DNA from: Streptomyces europaeiscabiei
GTDB lineage: Bacteria > Actinomycetota > Actinomycetes > Streptomycetales > Streptomycetaceae
Length of the DNA stretch: 64,000 nucleotides
Assembly (NCBI RefSeq): GCF_036346855.1
Contig: NZ_CP107841.1
Span: forward strand, 8,436,001-8,500,000
Direction of reading: 5' to 3'
This document shows positions 28,642 through 39,496 of the stretch, piece by piece; position 1 is the first letter of the stretch; each line of letters starts with the position of its first letter. The notes beneath the pieces were generated by a model. The model saw only the letters and a program-made list of their open reading frames with translations. It ran no database searches and was not told the origin of the DNA. The position numbers were made by a program, and so were the translations under genes.

Positions 28642-30402
28642 TCAGAGGAGCTTCAGGTCCACCGACTCGGCCAGCGCGGCCAGCCCGGCCTCGTTCGGAT
28701 GCAGATGGTCCCCGCTGTCGTACACGGGAAGCAGCCGGGCCGGGCGGTCGGGGTCGCGCAGTACCACGTCGAAGTCGAGGACCCCGTCGAAGTCCTCGTC
28801 GCCCCGGATCCACTCGTTCACCGCGACCCGCTGGGCGTCGGCGGCGGGTGTGCACCGGGCCTCGCCCTCGCACGGCACGATCGTCGCCACGAGCACGCGC
28901 AGGCCCCGCTCGTGACCCCGGGCCGCGATCTCCCGCAGCCCGGCGACGACCTCGTCCGCCGTCGCGCCCCAGCGGACGTCGTTGACGCCCTGGAAGACGA
29001 CGACGGTACGGGCGGAGGTCTGTGCGAGGACGTCACGGTCGAGGCGGTGCAGGGCGCTCACACCGCCCGTGTCGGTGGAGACACCGTCGCCGGGGTAGCG
29101 GTCGGTGACCACACGGTTCGCCGAGATCCCCTGGTTGAGGACCCCGTAGCGGGGGACCTCGTCCTGGCTCAGCAGCCGCCCGGCCAGCACGTCCGGCCAC
29201 CGCCGGTTCCCGTCGACCGTCGACTTCTCGCCATCGGTGATCGAGTCCCCGAGGAGCACGACGGAGCCCGGCCCGCCGCCCACGTCCACACCGGTCAGCA
29301 GCGGCCAGGTCGTGAGCGTCGAGGTGTACGCGGACGCCGAGGCGTCGCCCGCGTGGTCGCCCGGTCCGCTCAGGTACGACGTCTGCTGGGCGAGCCGGTG
29401 CACGGGTGCGGCCGTCACCGTGCCCGGCAGGTGGAAGCTCACCAGCAGGTTGCTGTCCGGCGGCACCTCGAAGCCCAGCGGGTCGCTGAACGCCTGCGCG
29501 CCCGCCGGGATCTCGGTGCCCGCCGCGCCCCCGAACGTCAGCGCCACAGGCGTGCGCCGGGCGGTCGCTCCCGCCGCCTGCGACGCCACCGTCGCGCTTC
29601 CCATTCGTACCGGTGCCGACGCGAAGGTGTTGTCGAGCCGGATCCGCACCCGGGGCCCGCCCGCCGAGGTGTGGACGACGAGCCGCAGCGTCCGGTCGGT
29701 CCAGGGGCCGACGGCCGTGTAGCCGGAGGGGGACGCGGCCCAACCGCCGGTCCAGCCGAGTGACTCGGGGCGCACCGACACATCGAACACATGCAGGTCC
29801 CGGTGGCGCGGCAGGGTCACGGAGGCGACCTCGCGGCCCCGCGTGACCGGCACGGTGACGACGTACAGCCGTGCCTTCTCGACGAGTTGACCGCCGGGCG
29901 TGTTGATGTGGGGGAGCGCCACGGCCTTGGTGGCGAGCGGGCCGGTGCGCCAGTCCGGGGCGGTGAGACGGTACGCGGAGCGGGCGCCGTTCGTGTAGCG
30001 GACCGTCCCGGTGCCGGTGGCTTCGGTGCCGCCCGTGGAGGCGACGAGGAAGGCGAGGGCGTCGCCACGGCCCCGTACCCGGACGGACTGGCCGGCGGCG
30101 CGTACGTTGTCGGGCTCGCCCGCCGTGCGGCGCGGCCAGGTCAGACGCGCGCCCTGAACGGTCAGCGCGCGCCCGGGTGTCCACCCGGCGGCCGTCAGGT
30201 CGGCGGCGGAGAGGGAACCGCCGGAGCCGTCGAAGTCGGCCTCGGCGGGCTGCGCGTCGTCGCTGACCGCACGGTTGTCGAAGAGGCGCTCCAGCGTCGC
30301 CGGTTCGGGCACCCCGTCGCCGGCGGCTCGGGCGGTGGCGACGGGTGCGACCGTCGCCAGGAGCGCAAGTACGACGGCCGTTCCCCAGACGCGTCGGCGC
30401 AC
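28642..30402 (-). CDS. secreted SGNH/GDSL-family hydrolase
   Basis: 586 aa with signal peptide (RRRVWGTAVVLALLATVAPV then an ARA-A type cut). GTG 30402 is chosen because GGGAGGGG lies 6 nt upstream and the signal starts there; the frame stays open 90 nt further. A beta-rich N-terminal half of about 370 residues precedes the SGNH catalytic domain: block I LLGDSITDG with the nucleophile Ser, block III GVNDVRWG, block V DHLHPNEAG with the catalytic Asp/His. Such enzymes are extracellular esterases or lipases acting on polysaccharide esters or lipids; the substrate is unknown. Confidence 0.9.
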   Translation of the reverse strand: MRRRVWGTAVVLALLATVAPVATARAAGDGVPEPATLERLFDNRAVSDDAQPAEADFDGSGGSLSAADLTAAGWTPGRALTVQGARLTWPRRTAGEPDNVRAAGQSVRVRGRGDALAFLVASTGGTEATGTGTVRYTNGARSAYRLTAPDWRTGPLATKAVALPHINTPGGQLVEKARLYVVTVPVTRGREVASVTLPRHRDLHVFDVSVRPESLGWTGGWAASPSGYTAVGPWTDRTLRLVVHTSAGGPRVRIRLDNTFASAPVRMGSATVASQAAGATARRTPVALTFGGAAGTEIPAGAQAFSDPLGFEVPPDSNLLVSFHLPGTVTAAPVHRLAQQTSYLSGPGDHAGDASASAYTSTLTTWPLLTGVDVGGGPGSVVLLGDSITDGEKSTVDGNRRWPDVLAGRLLSQDEVPRYGVLNQGISANRVVTDRYPGDGVSTDTGGVSALHRLDRDVLAQTSARTVVVFQGVNDVRWGATADEVVAGLREIAARGHERGLRVLVATIVPCEGEARCTPAADAQRVAVNEWIRGDEDFDGVLDFDVVLRDPDRPARLLPVYDSGDHLHPNEAGLAALAESVDLKLL

Positions 30403-30615
30403 GCGCGACCCCTCCCACTCGCTGATGACCACGATGGCGACGATGACCACGGATGCGGCACCGGTACAACGATGAGACGACAGATACCCCACGAAGCCAA
30501 TGAGGCGTCAGGAACCCGCCGATGAGGCGTGCACCAACTGCGGGCGAACTCCCGTCGAACAGGTGTCCCCGCGCGCCTGTGGTGCGAACGGTGATGTGGA
30601 TGACACGCTGAGCGC

Positions 30616-31065
30616 ATGAACATCTCTTTCCTGGGCAACTGGCGCAAGAGGCGTGACCCCGCCTTCGGGGTCGCGGTGTTCACCGGCGGCGACGGTGACG
30701 ACGACGGTCACGAAGGACTCGCCGAACTTCTCTCCGAATGCGAACTGCTGCGCGCGCAGGCCACACAGGTCGGTGTTCGACTGGACGACTCCGCGACCTC
30801 GTTGGAAGCCCTGGACCAGCTCGTCCCGCGCTGGCGCGACGACGAGGAGACCCAGGCCTGGCTCGGGAACGACGCCGGGCTCTATCTGGGCACGGTCGTC
30901 GTACGGACCGTGCCGGGCGCCCGCTGGGAGATCTGGCCCAACGGGCAGCCCGTGGTGCGCCTGGCGTCCGGTCGTGAGATCGACGTGGTCGAGGCCGGTC
31001 AGGAGTGGGCCGCGAGCGGCGCACCGGAACTGTCCCAGCTGTACGCCGAGGTCGCGGAAGGGTGA
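30616..31065 (+). CDS. conserved Streptomyces hypothetical protein (DUF6278-like)
   Basis: A 149-aa soluble protein beginning MNISFLGNWRKRRDPAFGVA. It contains TSLEALDQLVPRW and a compact alpha/beta C-terminal part (TVVVRTVPGARWEIWPNGQP). I recall such proteins as DUF6278, conserved in Streptomyces with no known role. No catalytic motif or membrane helix is visible. Confidence 0.75.
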   Translation: MNISFLGNWRKRRDPAFGVAVFTGGDGDDDGHEGLAELLSECELLRAQATQVGVRLDDSATSLEALDQLVPRWRDDEETQAWLGNDAGLYLGTVVVRTVPGARWEIWPNGQPVVRLASGREIDVVEAGQEWAASGAPELSQLYAEVAEG

Positions 31066-31247
31066 CGGCCTCCCGCGCTGTCCCCGCGCAGTCTCCCGCA
31101 CCGCCTCCGACGCGGCCGATTCCTGAAAATACGGCTAATCCCTGACAGTGCGTGTCGTCCCCGGGGGCAACATCCGTCCGGATAGTTTGCGGCACCTGCG
31201 ACACGACACAACATGACACGGCCGAGAGCGAGTAGGGCGGGCAGGGC

Positions 31248-31991
<744 letters not shown>

Positions 31992-32048
31992 CCACCGCCG
32001 CTGGACCGGGCGCGGGCCTCGACTACGATGAGCGGTTCATCCACTTGG

Positions 32049-32070
32049 GGTGAGCGAGGCCGTGGACGCC
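32049..32070. repeat. 22-nt element shared with 18818-18839
   Basis: Both copies start GGTGAGCGAG and end GTGGACGSC, agreeing at 19 of 22 positions. Both lie between convergent genes and upstream of a strong hairpin. Confidence 0.45.
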
Positions 32071-32090
32071 ACCCCGGCCGAAACAGGGAC

Positions 32091-32140
32091 GCTGCTGCCA
32101 GGCACGCAGTAGCCAGGGGCCAGGCCCGTCCGGCAGCAGC
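32091..32140. terminator. bidirectional terminator hairpin
   Basis: GCTGCTGCC (32091-32099) pairs with GGCAGCAGC (32132-32140). The 32-nt interior contains a further GGCC self-pairing. It lies between the convergent ABC ATPase and peptidase genes. Confidence 0.6.
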
Positions 32141-32146
32141 CGGAGA

Positions 32147-33745
32147 TCACTGCTCGCGCAGCGGGATCGACACGTACGACGGGTCGTTCGGCGGCGAGGA
32201 GAAGGTCAGCTGCGCGCCGGTCGGGTTGTGCTCGATGTAGAGCGGGTCGACCGTGTCGACGACCAGGGCGAGACGGTGGCCCGCCGGAACGTCGTAGGCC
32301 GTGGAGAGCAGCTCCAGGTCCACGCCGAACGGCTTGCCGGGCGTCTGGCCGTGGAAGGTGTACGGCGCGTGGCTGACCAGCTTCCCGAGGCCGAGCGGGC
32401 CCACGTCGTACAGGTAGGCGACGAGGGTGCCGCTCTCCTTGGTGGCCGTGACCGTGGTGTGCAGCTCGGCGGTACCCCGCACGGCCTGCGCCTTGGCGTA
32501 CTTCTCCGACTGCCACACGGCCGCCCAGCGGCGCGGCAGCAGCGGAATCGAGGCCACGGGCGGGAGTTGGGCCACTTGGTCGAGGATGCTGGAGAGGAAG
32601 ACGACGCCTCCGTTCGCGCCCGAGTCGATGTTCGCGCGGATCGTGGTGCCGCTCGTCAGGGCGATCTTCTCGCGGGTCGCGGTGACCGACTTCCAGTCCG
32701 GATAGCCCTCGAAGGCGCCGCCCGTACGGGACTTGAGCCGGACGGGCTGCTCGCGGTCGATGCCGTTGGGTGTGCCCTTGAGGTAGCGGTCGAACCAGCG
32801 CTGCGTGTCCGTCCACACGTCGTTGGGCAGCCCGAACAGACCGGTCGCCTCCGTGGTGGCGTGGTCGCCGGGGCGCAGCTCCAGCCGCTTGGGGCCGGTG
32901 AGCTTCTCGTAGAAGTCGGCGTACTGGTTGGGCGGGAAGATCGAGTCGCCCCAGGCGTTGGCGAGCATGACCGCCGTGCCGTTGGTGTTGAGCTGGTCCA
33001 GATAGGTCCCGGGGGAACGTTTCTTCCCCCAGGCGATCATGTCCTCCTCCTTGGCCAGGTTGGAGGCGTAGAAGTTCTCGAAGATCTGCTGGAGTTCGGG
33101 GCCCTGGCGGCCGGTGATCCGTCCGGCGCCGTCCAGCAGGGCGGCCGCCTGGAGGTGCTGGGTGCGTCCACCGTAGATCGAGTCGATCAGGTCCGCCCAG
33201 CCGCTCAGCGCGGCGACCGCCTTGACGCGCTTGTCGTGCGCGGCGGTGAGCAGGCTGATGCCCGCCCCGTAGGACAGTCCCGCCATGCCGATGCGCTCGG
33301 CGTCGGCCGGGGTGTTGGCGAGGGCCCAGTCGATCACCTTGGACGCGTCGGCGGTGTCGGGTGGCCCCGCGACCTCTATGTATCCGCCGGACTCCCAGAA
33401 GCCGCGGACGTTGTAACTGACCACGACGTAACCGGCGTCGGCGAGTTTCCGCGCCTGGGCCAGATACTCGATCCGGGGAAGGCCCCAGCTCGTGGGCAGC
33501 ACGAGGAGCGGGTACGCGCGCGAGGTGTCGGCGGGTGCGACGACATTGACCTTGAGGACCGTGCCGCCGTCGCCCTTGATGTCGACGAAGCGGGTGGTGG
33601 GCGCAGCGGTGGAACCGGATGCCGCCTGGGCGGCGGGGGCGAGGCCGAGGGCCGTGCCGGCGACCAGGGTGGCCGAGACGGCGCCCACGGCGCTCGTACG
33701 CAGAGCCCTGGCTGTACGCGATGTGGTGCCGTGCGGGTGTCTCAT
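32147..33745 (-). CDS. secreted X-Pro dipeptidyl-peptidase/CocE-type hydrolase
   Basis: 532 aa. A twin-arginine-free signal peptide covers about residues 1-41 (SAVGAVSATLVAGTALGLAP then AQA-A). The alpha/beta-hydrolase domain has the nucleophile Ser158 in GLSYGAG and the His in PGDHATTEA, and a C-terminal beta-sandwich (from about 340) matches the PepX_C domain of CocE/X-Pro peptidases. An exported serine peptidase or acylase is expected. Upstream lies a symmetrical array of ACGGTAAC/CTTACCGG motifs, so expression is probably controlled by a dimeric repressor encoded elsewhere. Confidence 0.88.
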   Translation of the reverse strand: MRHPHGTTSRTARALRTSAVGAVSATLVAGTALGLAPAAQAASGSTAAPTTRFVDIKGDGGTVLKVNVVAPADTSRAYPLLVLPTSWGLPRIEYLAQARKLADAGYVVVSYNVRGFWESGGYIEVAGPPDTADASKVIDWALANTPADAERIGMAGLSYGAGISLLTAAHDKRVKAVAALSGWADLIDSIYGGRTQHLQAAALLDGAGRITGRQGPELQQIFENFYASNLAKEEDMIAWGKKRSPGTYLDQLNTNGTAVMLANAWGDSIFPPNQYADFYEKLTGPKRLELRPGDHATTEATGLFGLPNDVWTDTQRWFDRYLKGTPNGIDREQPVRLKSRTGGAFEGYPDWKSVTATREKIALTSGTTIRANIDSGANGGVVFLSSILDQVAQLPPVASIPLLPRRWAAVWQSEKYAKAQAVRGTAELHTTVTATKESGTLVAYLYDVGPLGLGKLVSHAPYTFHGQTPGKPFGVDLELLSTAYDVPAGHRLALVVDTVDPLYIEHNPTGAQLTFSSPPNDPSYVSIPLREQ

Positions 33746-33782
33746 GGGTCGCTCCTCACTCGTGTAAGTGCAAAGTGACCCG

Positions 33783-33839
33783 ACGGTAACCGGACACCCT
33801 TACCGGAAGTAACTCCCCGGTAAGTTACGTGACGGTAAC
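33783..33839. promoter_or_regulatory. symmetrical operator cluster upstream of peptidase
   Basis: CTTACCGG (33799-33806) and CCGGTAAG (33817-33824) are a perfect 8-bp inverted repeat. Outside them lie two direct copies of ACGGTAAC at 33783-33790 and 33832-33839. The array fills the promoter of the minus-strand peptidase gene. Confidence 0.55.
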
Positions 33840-33852
33840 ATTCAGCCGTGAA

Positions 33853-34614
33853 CTAGGAGGCGCGGTGCGAGATCTGTGCCGGGGCCGACGGCGACGGTGC
33901 CGGGGTCTGGGCGGCGCGGGTGACGTCCGAGACGAGCTCGACCACATCGGGACCGTACGCCTGGGAGTTGACGACCTTCAGGAGGAGCACGAAGCTGCCG
34001 GTGCCGTACTTGCGGTGGAGCCGCTCGTGGTTGCGGGCGAGGTAGCGGGTGGCGGCCTGGTTGGTGATCGCGCGCTGGCCGCAGAAGAGGAAGACGGGCC
34101 GGGCCTGGTCCGGCTGGCCGGTGGTGAGCCGGGCCAGGATGACGTGCTCGGTGATGCCGGGGTCCAGACGGTACCGCTCGCTGCCGACGTGCAGGGCGGC
34201 CCGGTCGGGGCCGGGCTCGGGGTCGAGGTTGAAATGGATGCCCGGCAGCATGGCGGCTATGTGGGCAGCCATGCGGCGGTTCGAACCGGGGCCTCCCACG
34301 CAGAACTCGGTGCGCTCGCCGAAGCCCTGCTGGGCGGCGTCCTGCGTGATGATCTGTGCGTGCGCGCCGCAGTCCTTGATCAGTGCGGACAGCTCCAGCA
34401 GCGCGAACACGTCGAAGCGATGCACCGCCAGATTCGCGGTGGACGGATCGCGGCTGACCACCAACAAGGACTCGGAGTTGTCGGGCAGCCCGAAGAACGT
34501 CTGCTTGCGGCGGAGTTTCCGCTTCCACAGGTACGTCCGGAAGAACCAGCCCAGGGAGGCACTGAGCCCCGCCGCGATCACGCCGAGGACGATATTGCGC
34601 ACGTCGTCATTCAT
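33853..34614 (-). CDS. membrane-anchored hypothetical protein
   Basis: 253 aa from ATG 34614. One transmembrane helix at about residues 6-26 (RNIVLGVIAAGLSASLGWFF) is followed by a basic stop-transfer (RTYLWKRKLRRK), so the bulk is probably cytoplasmic. The domain contains SLLVVSRDPSTANLAVHRFD, LIKDCGAHAQIIT and RPVFLFCGQRAITNQAATRYL, an alpha/beta pattern. The frame is open 69 nt upstream through an Asp/Ser/Arg repeat that I think is not translated. I do not recognise the family. Confidence 0.7.
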   Translation of the reverse strand: MNDDVRNIVLGVIAAGLSASLGWFFRTYLWKRKLRRKQTFFGLPDNSESLLVVSRDPSTANLAVHRFDVFALLELSALIKDCGAHAQIITQDAAQQGFGERTEFCVGGPGSNRRMAAHIAAMLPGIHFNLDPEPGPDRAALHVGSERYRLDPGITEHVILARLTTGQPDQARPVFLFCGQRAITNQAATRYLARNHERLHRKYGTGSFVLLLKVVNSQAYGPDVVELVSDVTRAAQTPAPSPSAPAQISHRAS

Positions 34615-34809
34615 GGCCGCGCATGGTAGCGGGCGCGGCCGAATACTGTCCGAACCCCTGTCTGAATCCCTGTCCGATTCCATGCCCGGTGTCCTGGTTC
34701 GGTGCGCCGTCGCGCGAGTGGCGCGGCACCGCCGGATGGCCGAGACGCCGCTGACGGGGCCATGGCGCCCGCGTTAGTCTGCGCGGACGGTCCCTGACTG
34801 GAGGTACGG

Positions 34810-36627
34810 ATGCGTCTGCGTCGTCCTGTCGCGCGGAAACTGGCTGTACTGGCGGCAACGTCCGCCGTGGTGTCGGTGGGGGCGGCCCCGCCGTCCTCGG
34901 CGGCGACGGACACCGTCGAGAAGGTCCCGGTCGCCGTCGGCTACGGCGGTGCCGTCTCCAGCGTCGACCCGGACGCCTCGGCCGCCGGCATCGAGGTACT
35001 CCGCAAGGGCGGTAACGCGGTGGACGCGGCAGTCGCCACGGCAGCCGCCCTCGGCGTCACCGAGCCCTACTCCGCGGGCATCGGCGGAGGCGGCTACTTC
35101 GTCTACTACGACGCCGGGTCCCGTACCGTGCACACCATCGACGGCCGGGAGACCGCGCCCCTGAGCGCCGACGAGAACCTCTTCCTGGAGAACGGCACGG
35201 CGATCCCGTTCGCCGAGGCCGTCACCAGTGGGCTGAGCGTCGGTACGCCCGGAACCCCGGCGACCTGGCAGACGGCGCTGAGCAGTTGGGGCAGCAAGCC
35301 GCTCGGCAAGCTGCTGAAGCCCGCCGAGAGGATCGCCCGCGACGGGTTCACCGTCGACGCGACCTTCCGCGCCCAGACCGCCTCCAACGAGGCCCGGTTC
35401 CGCAACTTCCCGGACACCGTCGACCTCTACCTCCCCGGCGGGCAGCTGCCGGTGGTCGGCTCGACCCTCAAGAACCCCGATCTGGCCCGTACCTACGCGG
35501 AGCTGGGCCGCAAGGGCGTCGGGGCCCTCTATCGGGGCGACCTCGCGCAGGACATCGTCGACACGGTCAACAAGCCGCCGGTGGACCCGAGTTCGGGCTA
35601 CAACGCCCGGCCGGGCGACCTGACCACCACCGACCTCGCCACGTACCGCGCCAAGCGCCAGGCGCCCACGAAGGCGTCGTACCGCGGCCTCGGCGTCTAC
35701 GGGATGGCCCCCTCGTCCTCCGGCGGCACGACGGTCGCCGAGGCGCTCAACATCCTGGAGCGGACCGACCTGTCGAAGGCGAGCGACGTCCGGTACCTGC
35801 ACCGCTACATCGAGGCGAGCCGTATCGCGTTCGCCGACCGTGGCCGCTGGGTCGGCGACCCCGCCTTCGAGGACGTACCGACGAAGGGGCTGCTGTCGCA
35901 GCGGTTCGCCGACTCCCGCGAGTGCCTGATCAAGGACGACGCGGTGCTCACCAGCCCCGTCGCGCCGGGTGACCCGCGCAATCCGACGGCCTGCGCGACC
36001 GGCGGTACGGCCGCGCCGACGACGTACGAGGGCGACAGCACGACCCATCTCACGGTTGCCGACAAGTGGGGCAACGTCGTCTCGTACACGCTCACCATCG
36101 AGCAGACCGGCGGCAGCGGCATCACCGTGCCCGGTCGGGGCTTCCTGCTCAACAACGAGCTGACGGACTTCTCCTTCACTCCGGCCAACCCGGCCGTGCA
36201 CGACCCCAACCTGCCGGGGCCGGGCAAGCGGCCCCGCTCGTCGATGTCGCCGACGATCGTGCTCGACCGGCACGACAAGCCCGTGGTGGCTCTCGGTTCA
36301 CCGGGCGGCGCGACCATCATCACGACCGTGCTGCAGACCCTGACCGGCTTCCTCGACCGGGGCCTGCCGCTGGTCGACGCGATCGCCGCGCCCCGCGCCA
36401 GCCAGCGCAACCAGACCACCACGGAGCTCGAACCGGGTCTGTGGAACAGCCCGTTGAAGACCGAGCTCGAAGCCATCGGGCACGGCTTCCGGCAGAACCC
36501 GGAGATCGGCGCGGCCACCGCCGTCCAGCGCCTGTCGAACGGCAGGTGGCTGGCCGCCGCGGAGACCGTACGACGCGGTGGCGGCTCGGCGATGGTCGTG
36601 CACCCCGCGAAGCAGGGGCACCCGTAG
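34810..36627 (+). CDS. ggt: gamma-glutamyltransferase
   Basis: 605 aa, secreted (signal peptide within the first 37 residues). It is a self-processing Ntn-hydrolase: AAIEVLRKGGNAVDAAVATAAALGV is the family signature in the large subunit. TTHLTV has the nucleophile Thr411, which becomes the N-terminus of the small subunit, and GSGITVPGRGFLLNNELTDF and SSMSPTIV complete the active site. It hydrolyses or transfers the gamma-glutamyl group of glutathione and related peptides outside the membrane. Convergent with the Clp gene, 11 nt apart. Confidence 0.95.
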   Translation: MRLRRPVARKLAVLAATSAVVSVGAAPPSSAATDTVEKVPVAVGYGGAVSSVDPDASAAGIEVLRKGGNAVDAAVATAAALGVTEPYSAGIGGGGYFVYYDAGSRTVHTIDGRETAPLSADENLFLENGTAIPFAEAVTSGLSVGTPGTPATWQTALSSWGSKPLGKLLKPAERIARDGFTVDATFRAQTASNEARFRNFPDTVDLYLPGGQLPVVGSTLKNPDLARTYAELGRKGVGALYRGDLAQDIVDTVNKPPVDPSSGYNARPGDLTTTDLATYRAKRQAPTKASYRGLGVYGMAPSSSGGTTVAEALNILERTDLSKASDVRYLHRYIEASRIAFADRGRWVGDPAFEDVPTKGLLSQRFADSRECLIKDDAVLTSPVAPGDPRNPTACATGGTAAPTTYEGDSTTHLTVADKWGNVVSYTLTIEQTGGSGITVPGRGFLLNNELTDFSFTPANPAVHDPNLPGPGKRPRSSMSPTIVLDRHDKPVVALGSPGGATIITTVLQTLTGFLDRGLPLVDAIAAPRASQRNQTTTELEPGLWNSPLKTELEAIGHGFRQNPEIGAATAVQRLSNGRWLAAAETVRRGGGSAMVVHPAKQGHP

Positions 36628-36638
36628 CGGGTCCCCGG

Positions 36639-39227
36639 CTAGGCGGACCGGTCGGGGTCGGGCGGCGTCGTCGTCGTACGGAAGGCGAGCCGCCCGTCCT
36701 CCACCTCCGCCGCCACCCGGCTGCCGGACGGCAGCCGGCCGTCGAGGAGCAGCCGGGACAGCGGGTTGTCGACCTCCCGCTGGATCGTGCGGCGCAGCGG
36801 GCGGGCGCCGTACTCGGGCTGGTCGCCGTGGCGGGCGAGCCATGAGACGGCCCGCTCGGTGAACTCGACGGTGACACCCCGCGCGTGCAGCCGGTCCCGG
36901 GTCCGCTCCAGCAACAGGTCGGTGATCCTCCGCAGTTGGTCGTCGGTGAGCCGCCGGAAGACGACGATCTCGTCGACGCGGTCGAGGAACTCGGGCCGGA
37001 AGTGCTCCCGCAACGGCCGCAGGATCCGCTCGCGCCGGTCCTCCTCGTCCGCCTCGGCGCCGCCCGCCGAGAAGCCCAGGCCCGACCCGCTCCTGCCGAT
37101 GGCCTCCGAGCCCAGGTTGCTCGTCATGACGATCACGGCGTTGGTGAAGTCGACCGTGCGGCCCTGCGCGTCGGTGAGCCTGCCGTCGTCGAGGACCTGC
37201 AGCAGCAGGTTGAAGACGTCCGGGTGGGCCTTCTCCACCTCGTCCAGCAACAGCAGCGCGTACGGATGCCGTCGCACGGCCTCCGTCAGCTGCCCGGCAT
37301 CCTCATGGCCGACGTAGCCGGGCGGGGCGCCGACCAGCCGGCTGACCGCGTGCCGCTCCTGGTACTCGCTCATGTCGAGCCGCACCATCCGGTCCTCGCC
37401 GCCGAAGAGGGCCTCCGCCAGCGCGCGGGCCAGTTCCGTCTTGCCGACGCCGGTCGGGCCCAGGAAGAGGAAGCTGCCGATCGGCCGTTCGGGACTGGCC
37501 AGCCCGGCGCGCGAGCGCAGCACGGCGTCCGCCACCACGCGCACCGCCTCGTCCTGCCCGACGACCCGCTGACGCAGCCGCTGTTCCAGCCCCAGCAGCC
37601 GTTCCCGCTCCTCCTGGGTGAGGCTGCTGACGGGGATGCCTGTCTGCCGGGAGACGACCTCGGCGATGTCCTCGGCGGTGATCTCCAGACTCTGCCCGTC
37701 GTCGGCCCGTTCCCCGCCGCGGTCCGTGCCGATCCGCTGTCGCAACTCACCGATCCGGTCCCGCAGCCGCGTGGCCAGCTCGTACTGCTCGCCCGCGACC
37801 GCCTGGTCCTTGTCCCTGGTCAGCTGCTCGATCTCCCGCTCCAGGGTCCGCAGATCCGTCCCCTTGGTCCGGGCACGCAGCCGGACGCGGGCCCCGGCCC
37901 GGTCCATCAGGTCGATGGCCTTGTCGGGCAGCCGTCGGTCGGTGAGATACCGGTCCGACAGGTCCACCGCGGCCACCAGTGCCTCGTCGGTGTAGCGGAC
38001 CTGGTGGTGGGCCTCGTACCGGTCGCGCAGCCCGCGCAGGATCTCCAGGGCGTCATCGCCGCTCGGCTCGGCGACCAGCACCGGCTGGAACCGGCGGGCC
38101 AGCGCCGCGTCCTTCTCGATCCGCCGGTACTCCTCCAGCGTCGTCGCCCCCACGATGTTCAGCTCTCCGCGCGCCAGGGCCGGCTTGAGCATGTTGCCCG
38201 CGTCCAGCACGCCGCCCTCGCCCGAGCCGGCGCCCACGACCGTGTGCAACTCGTCGATGAAGACGACCAGTTCCCCGGAGTGGGTGCGGATCTCGTCGAC
38301 GATGCCGGTGAGCCGCTCCTCGAAGTCGCCCCGGTAACGGGTCCCGGCGACCACCCCTGACAGATCCAGGGCGACCACCCGGCGCCCGGCCAGCACGTCG
38401 GGCACGTCGCCCTCGGCGATGCGCTGGGCCAGCCCCTCCACGATCGCGGTCTTGCCGACGCCCGCCTCACCGATGAGCACGGGGTTGTTCTTGCCGCGCC
38501 GGGACAGCACTTCGACGGTCTGCTCGATCTCCTCCTCCCGCCCGATGACCGGGTCGATACGGCCCTGACGGGCGAGGTCGGTCAGATCGCGGCCGTACTT
38601 GTCGAGGGTCGGTGTGGCGGTGGACGTGCGGTGCGGCAGCCCGGAGAGGGGGATCCCGGCGGGCGGGGTCGCCGCCGATGGGTCCGACGCGTCCGGGGGG
38701 TCCGACGCGTCCGGCGGCAGCGCGGAGGCCGAGAGCCGAGCGGCGCCGAGGACGTGGCCGGCGGCCGAGTCGGGGTTGGCGGCGAGGGCGCTCAGGACGT
38801 GTTCGGGGCCGATGTGGCCGGAGCCGGCGACCCGGGCCAGTTCGTGTGCGTCCAGCAGGGCCCGCTTGACCGCGGGGGTCAGGGCCAGGGACGCGGGCGG
38901 CGGCCCCTGGCCCGGCTTGTGCCGCTCCGGGCCGGACCGCTCGTCGATCTCACCGGCCAGCGCGTCGGGGTCGACGCCCGTACGGGCCACCAGACTTCGG
39001 GTCGGCTCGGCGGTCAGCGCGGCGCGCAGCAGATGCTGGGTGTCCAGGTCCCTGCTGCCGTGCCGCGCCGCGTACGCCGCCGCGTCGGCCACCAACCGGC
39101 GGGCCGAGCCGCTCATCAGCCGGCCGATCTCGACCCGCTGCGGGCGCGGCCCGCCGAAGAAACGGGCGAAGAACTCACTGAGGGGGTCCGGACCGTAGCC
39201 CTCGGGCCCGGGGAATCCGTTGCTCAT
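36639..39227 (-). CDS. Clp-family AAA+ ATPase (ClpC/ClpB-like)
   Basis: 862 aa. An N-terminal Clp_N repeat region (about 35-150, [11 protein letters not shown] and [12 protein letters not shown]) is preceded by a Gly/Pro leader. AAA-1 has Walker A GEAGVGKT and Walker B VFIDELH. A short coiled middle domain ([15 protein letters not shown]) is ClpC-like and shorter than that of ClpB. AAA-2 has GPTGVGKTE and [10 protein letters not shown]. It unfolds or disaggregates proteins with ATP. The extra Ser/Asp/Pro-rich linker near residues 175-200 ([10 protein letters not shown] repeat) and its place beside ggt set it apart from the main clpC/clpB genes, so it is probably a secondary paralogue. Confidence 0.93.
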   Translation of the reverse strand: MSNGFPGPEGYGPDPLSEFFARFFGGPRPQRVEIGRLMSGSARRLVADAAAYAARHGSRDLDTQHLLRAALTAEPTRSLVARTGVDPDALAGEIDERSGPERHKPGQGPPPASLALTPAVKRALLDAHELARVAGSGHIGPEHVLSALAANPDSAAGHVLGAARLSASALPPDASDPPDASDPSAATPPAGIPLSGLPHRTSTATPTLDKYGRDLTDLARQGRIDPVIGREEEIEQTVEVLSRRGKNNPVLIGEAGVGKTAIVEGLAQRIAEGDVPDVLAGRRVVALDLSGVVAGTRYRGDFEERLTGIVDEIRTHSGELVVFIDELHTVVGAGSGEGGVLDAGNMLKPALARGELNIVGATTLEEYRRIEKDAALARRFQPVLVAEPSGDDALEILRGLRDRYEAHHQVRYTDEALVAAVDLSDRYLTDRRLPDKAIDLMDRAGARVRLRARTKGTDLRTLEREIEQLTRDKDQAVAGEQYELATRLRDRIGELRQRIGTDRGGERADDGQSLEITAEDIAEVVSRQTGIPVSSLTQEERERLLGLEQRLRQRVVGQDEAVRVVADAVLRSRAGLASPERPIGSFLFLGPTGVGKTELARALAEALFGGEDRMVRLDMSEYQERHAVSRLVGAPPGYVGHEDAGQLTEAVRRHPYALLLLDEVEKAHPDVFNLLLQVLDDGRLTDAQGRTVDFTNAVIVMTSNLGSEAIGRSGSGLGFSAGGAEADEEDRRERILRPLREHFRPEFLDRVDEIVVFRRLTDDQLRRITDLLLERTRDRLHARGVTVEFTERAVSWLARHGDQPEYGARPLRRTIQREVDNPLSRLLLDGRLPSGSRVAAEVEDGRLAFRTTTTPPDPDRSA

Positions 39228-39314
39228 TCGCCACCGGGTTCCCGCGTGCTGCGGGGATACACCGGTGGCGCCGTTGGGGGTTGCGGGTGGTTGTGCGGGT
39301 GGGTGGGGGCCGGG

Positions 39315-39433
39315 CGCGCAGTTCCCCGCGCCCCTGAAAAGCGGGGGCTGCGCCCCCTGCTTTTCATCGGCCCGTTGGGCCGTCGTGTTGTGGCCCGCGG
39401 GCCTGGGCTTTCAGGGGTGCGGGGAACTGTGCG
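39315..39433. repeat. dispersed repeat, two copies in opposite orientation
   Basis: Left copy 39315-39342 (core GCGCAGTTCCCCGCGCCCCT) and right copy 39407-39433 (core AGGGGTGCGGGGAACTGTGC) form a near-perfect 26-bp inverted repeat. The 64-nt centre has its own GGCCC pairings. Together they could fold into one long stem, which would act as a terminator for the genes on either side. Confidence 0.7.
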
Positions 39434-39496
39434 AGAAGCCCCAGGTACCCGCAGCCCCACGACCACCCGCAGTTCGACGGCGCTTCGAAGTCACCG

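Noticed and set aside
36066..36845. 259-codon frame over the ggt/Clp junction
   Set aside because: Out-of-frame shadow of the gamma-glutamyltransferase gene running into the convergent Clp gene.
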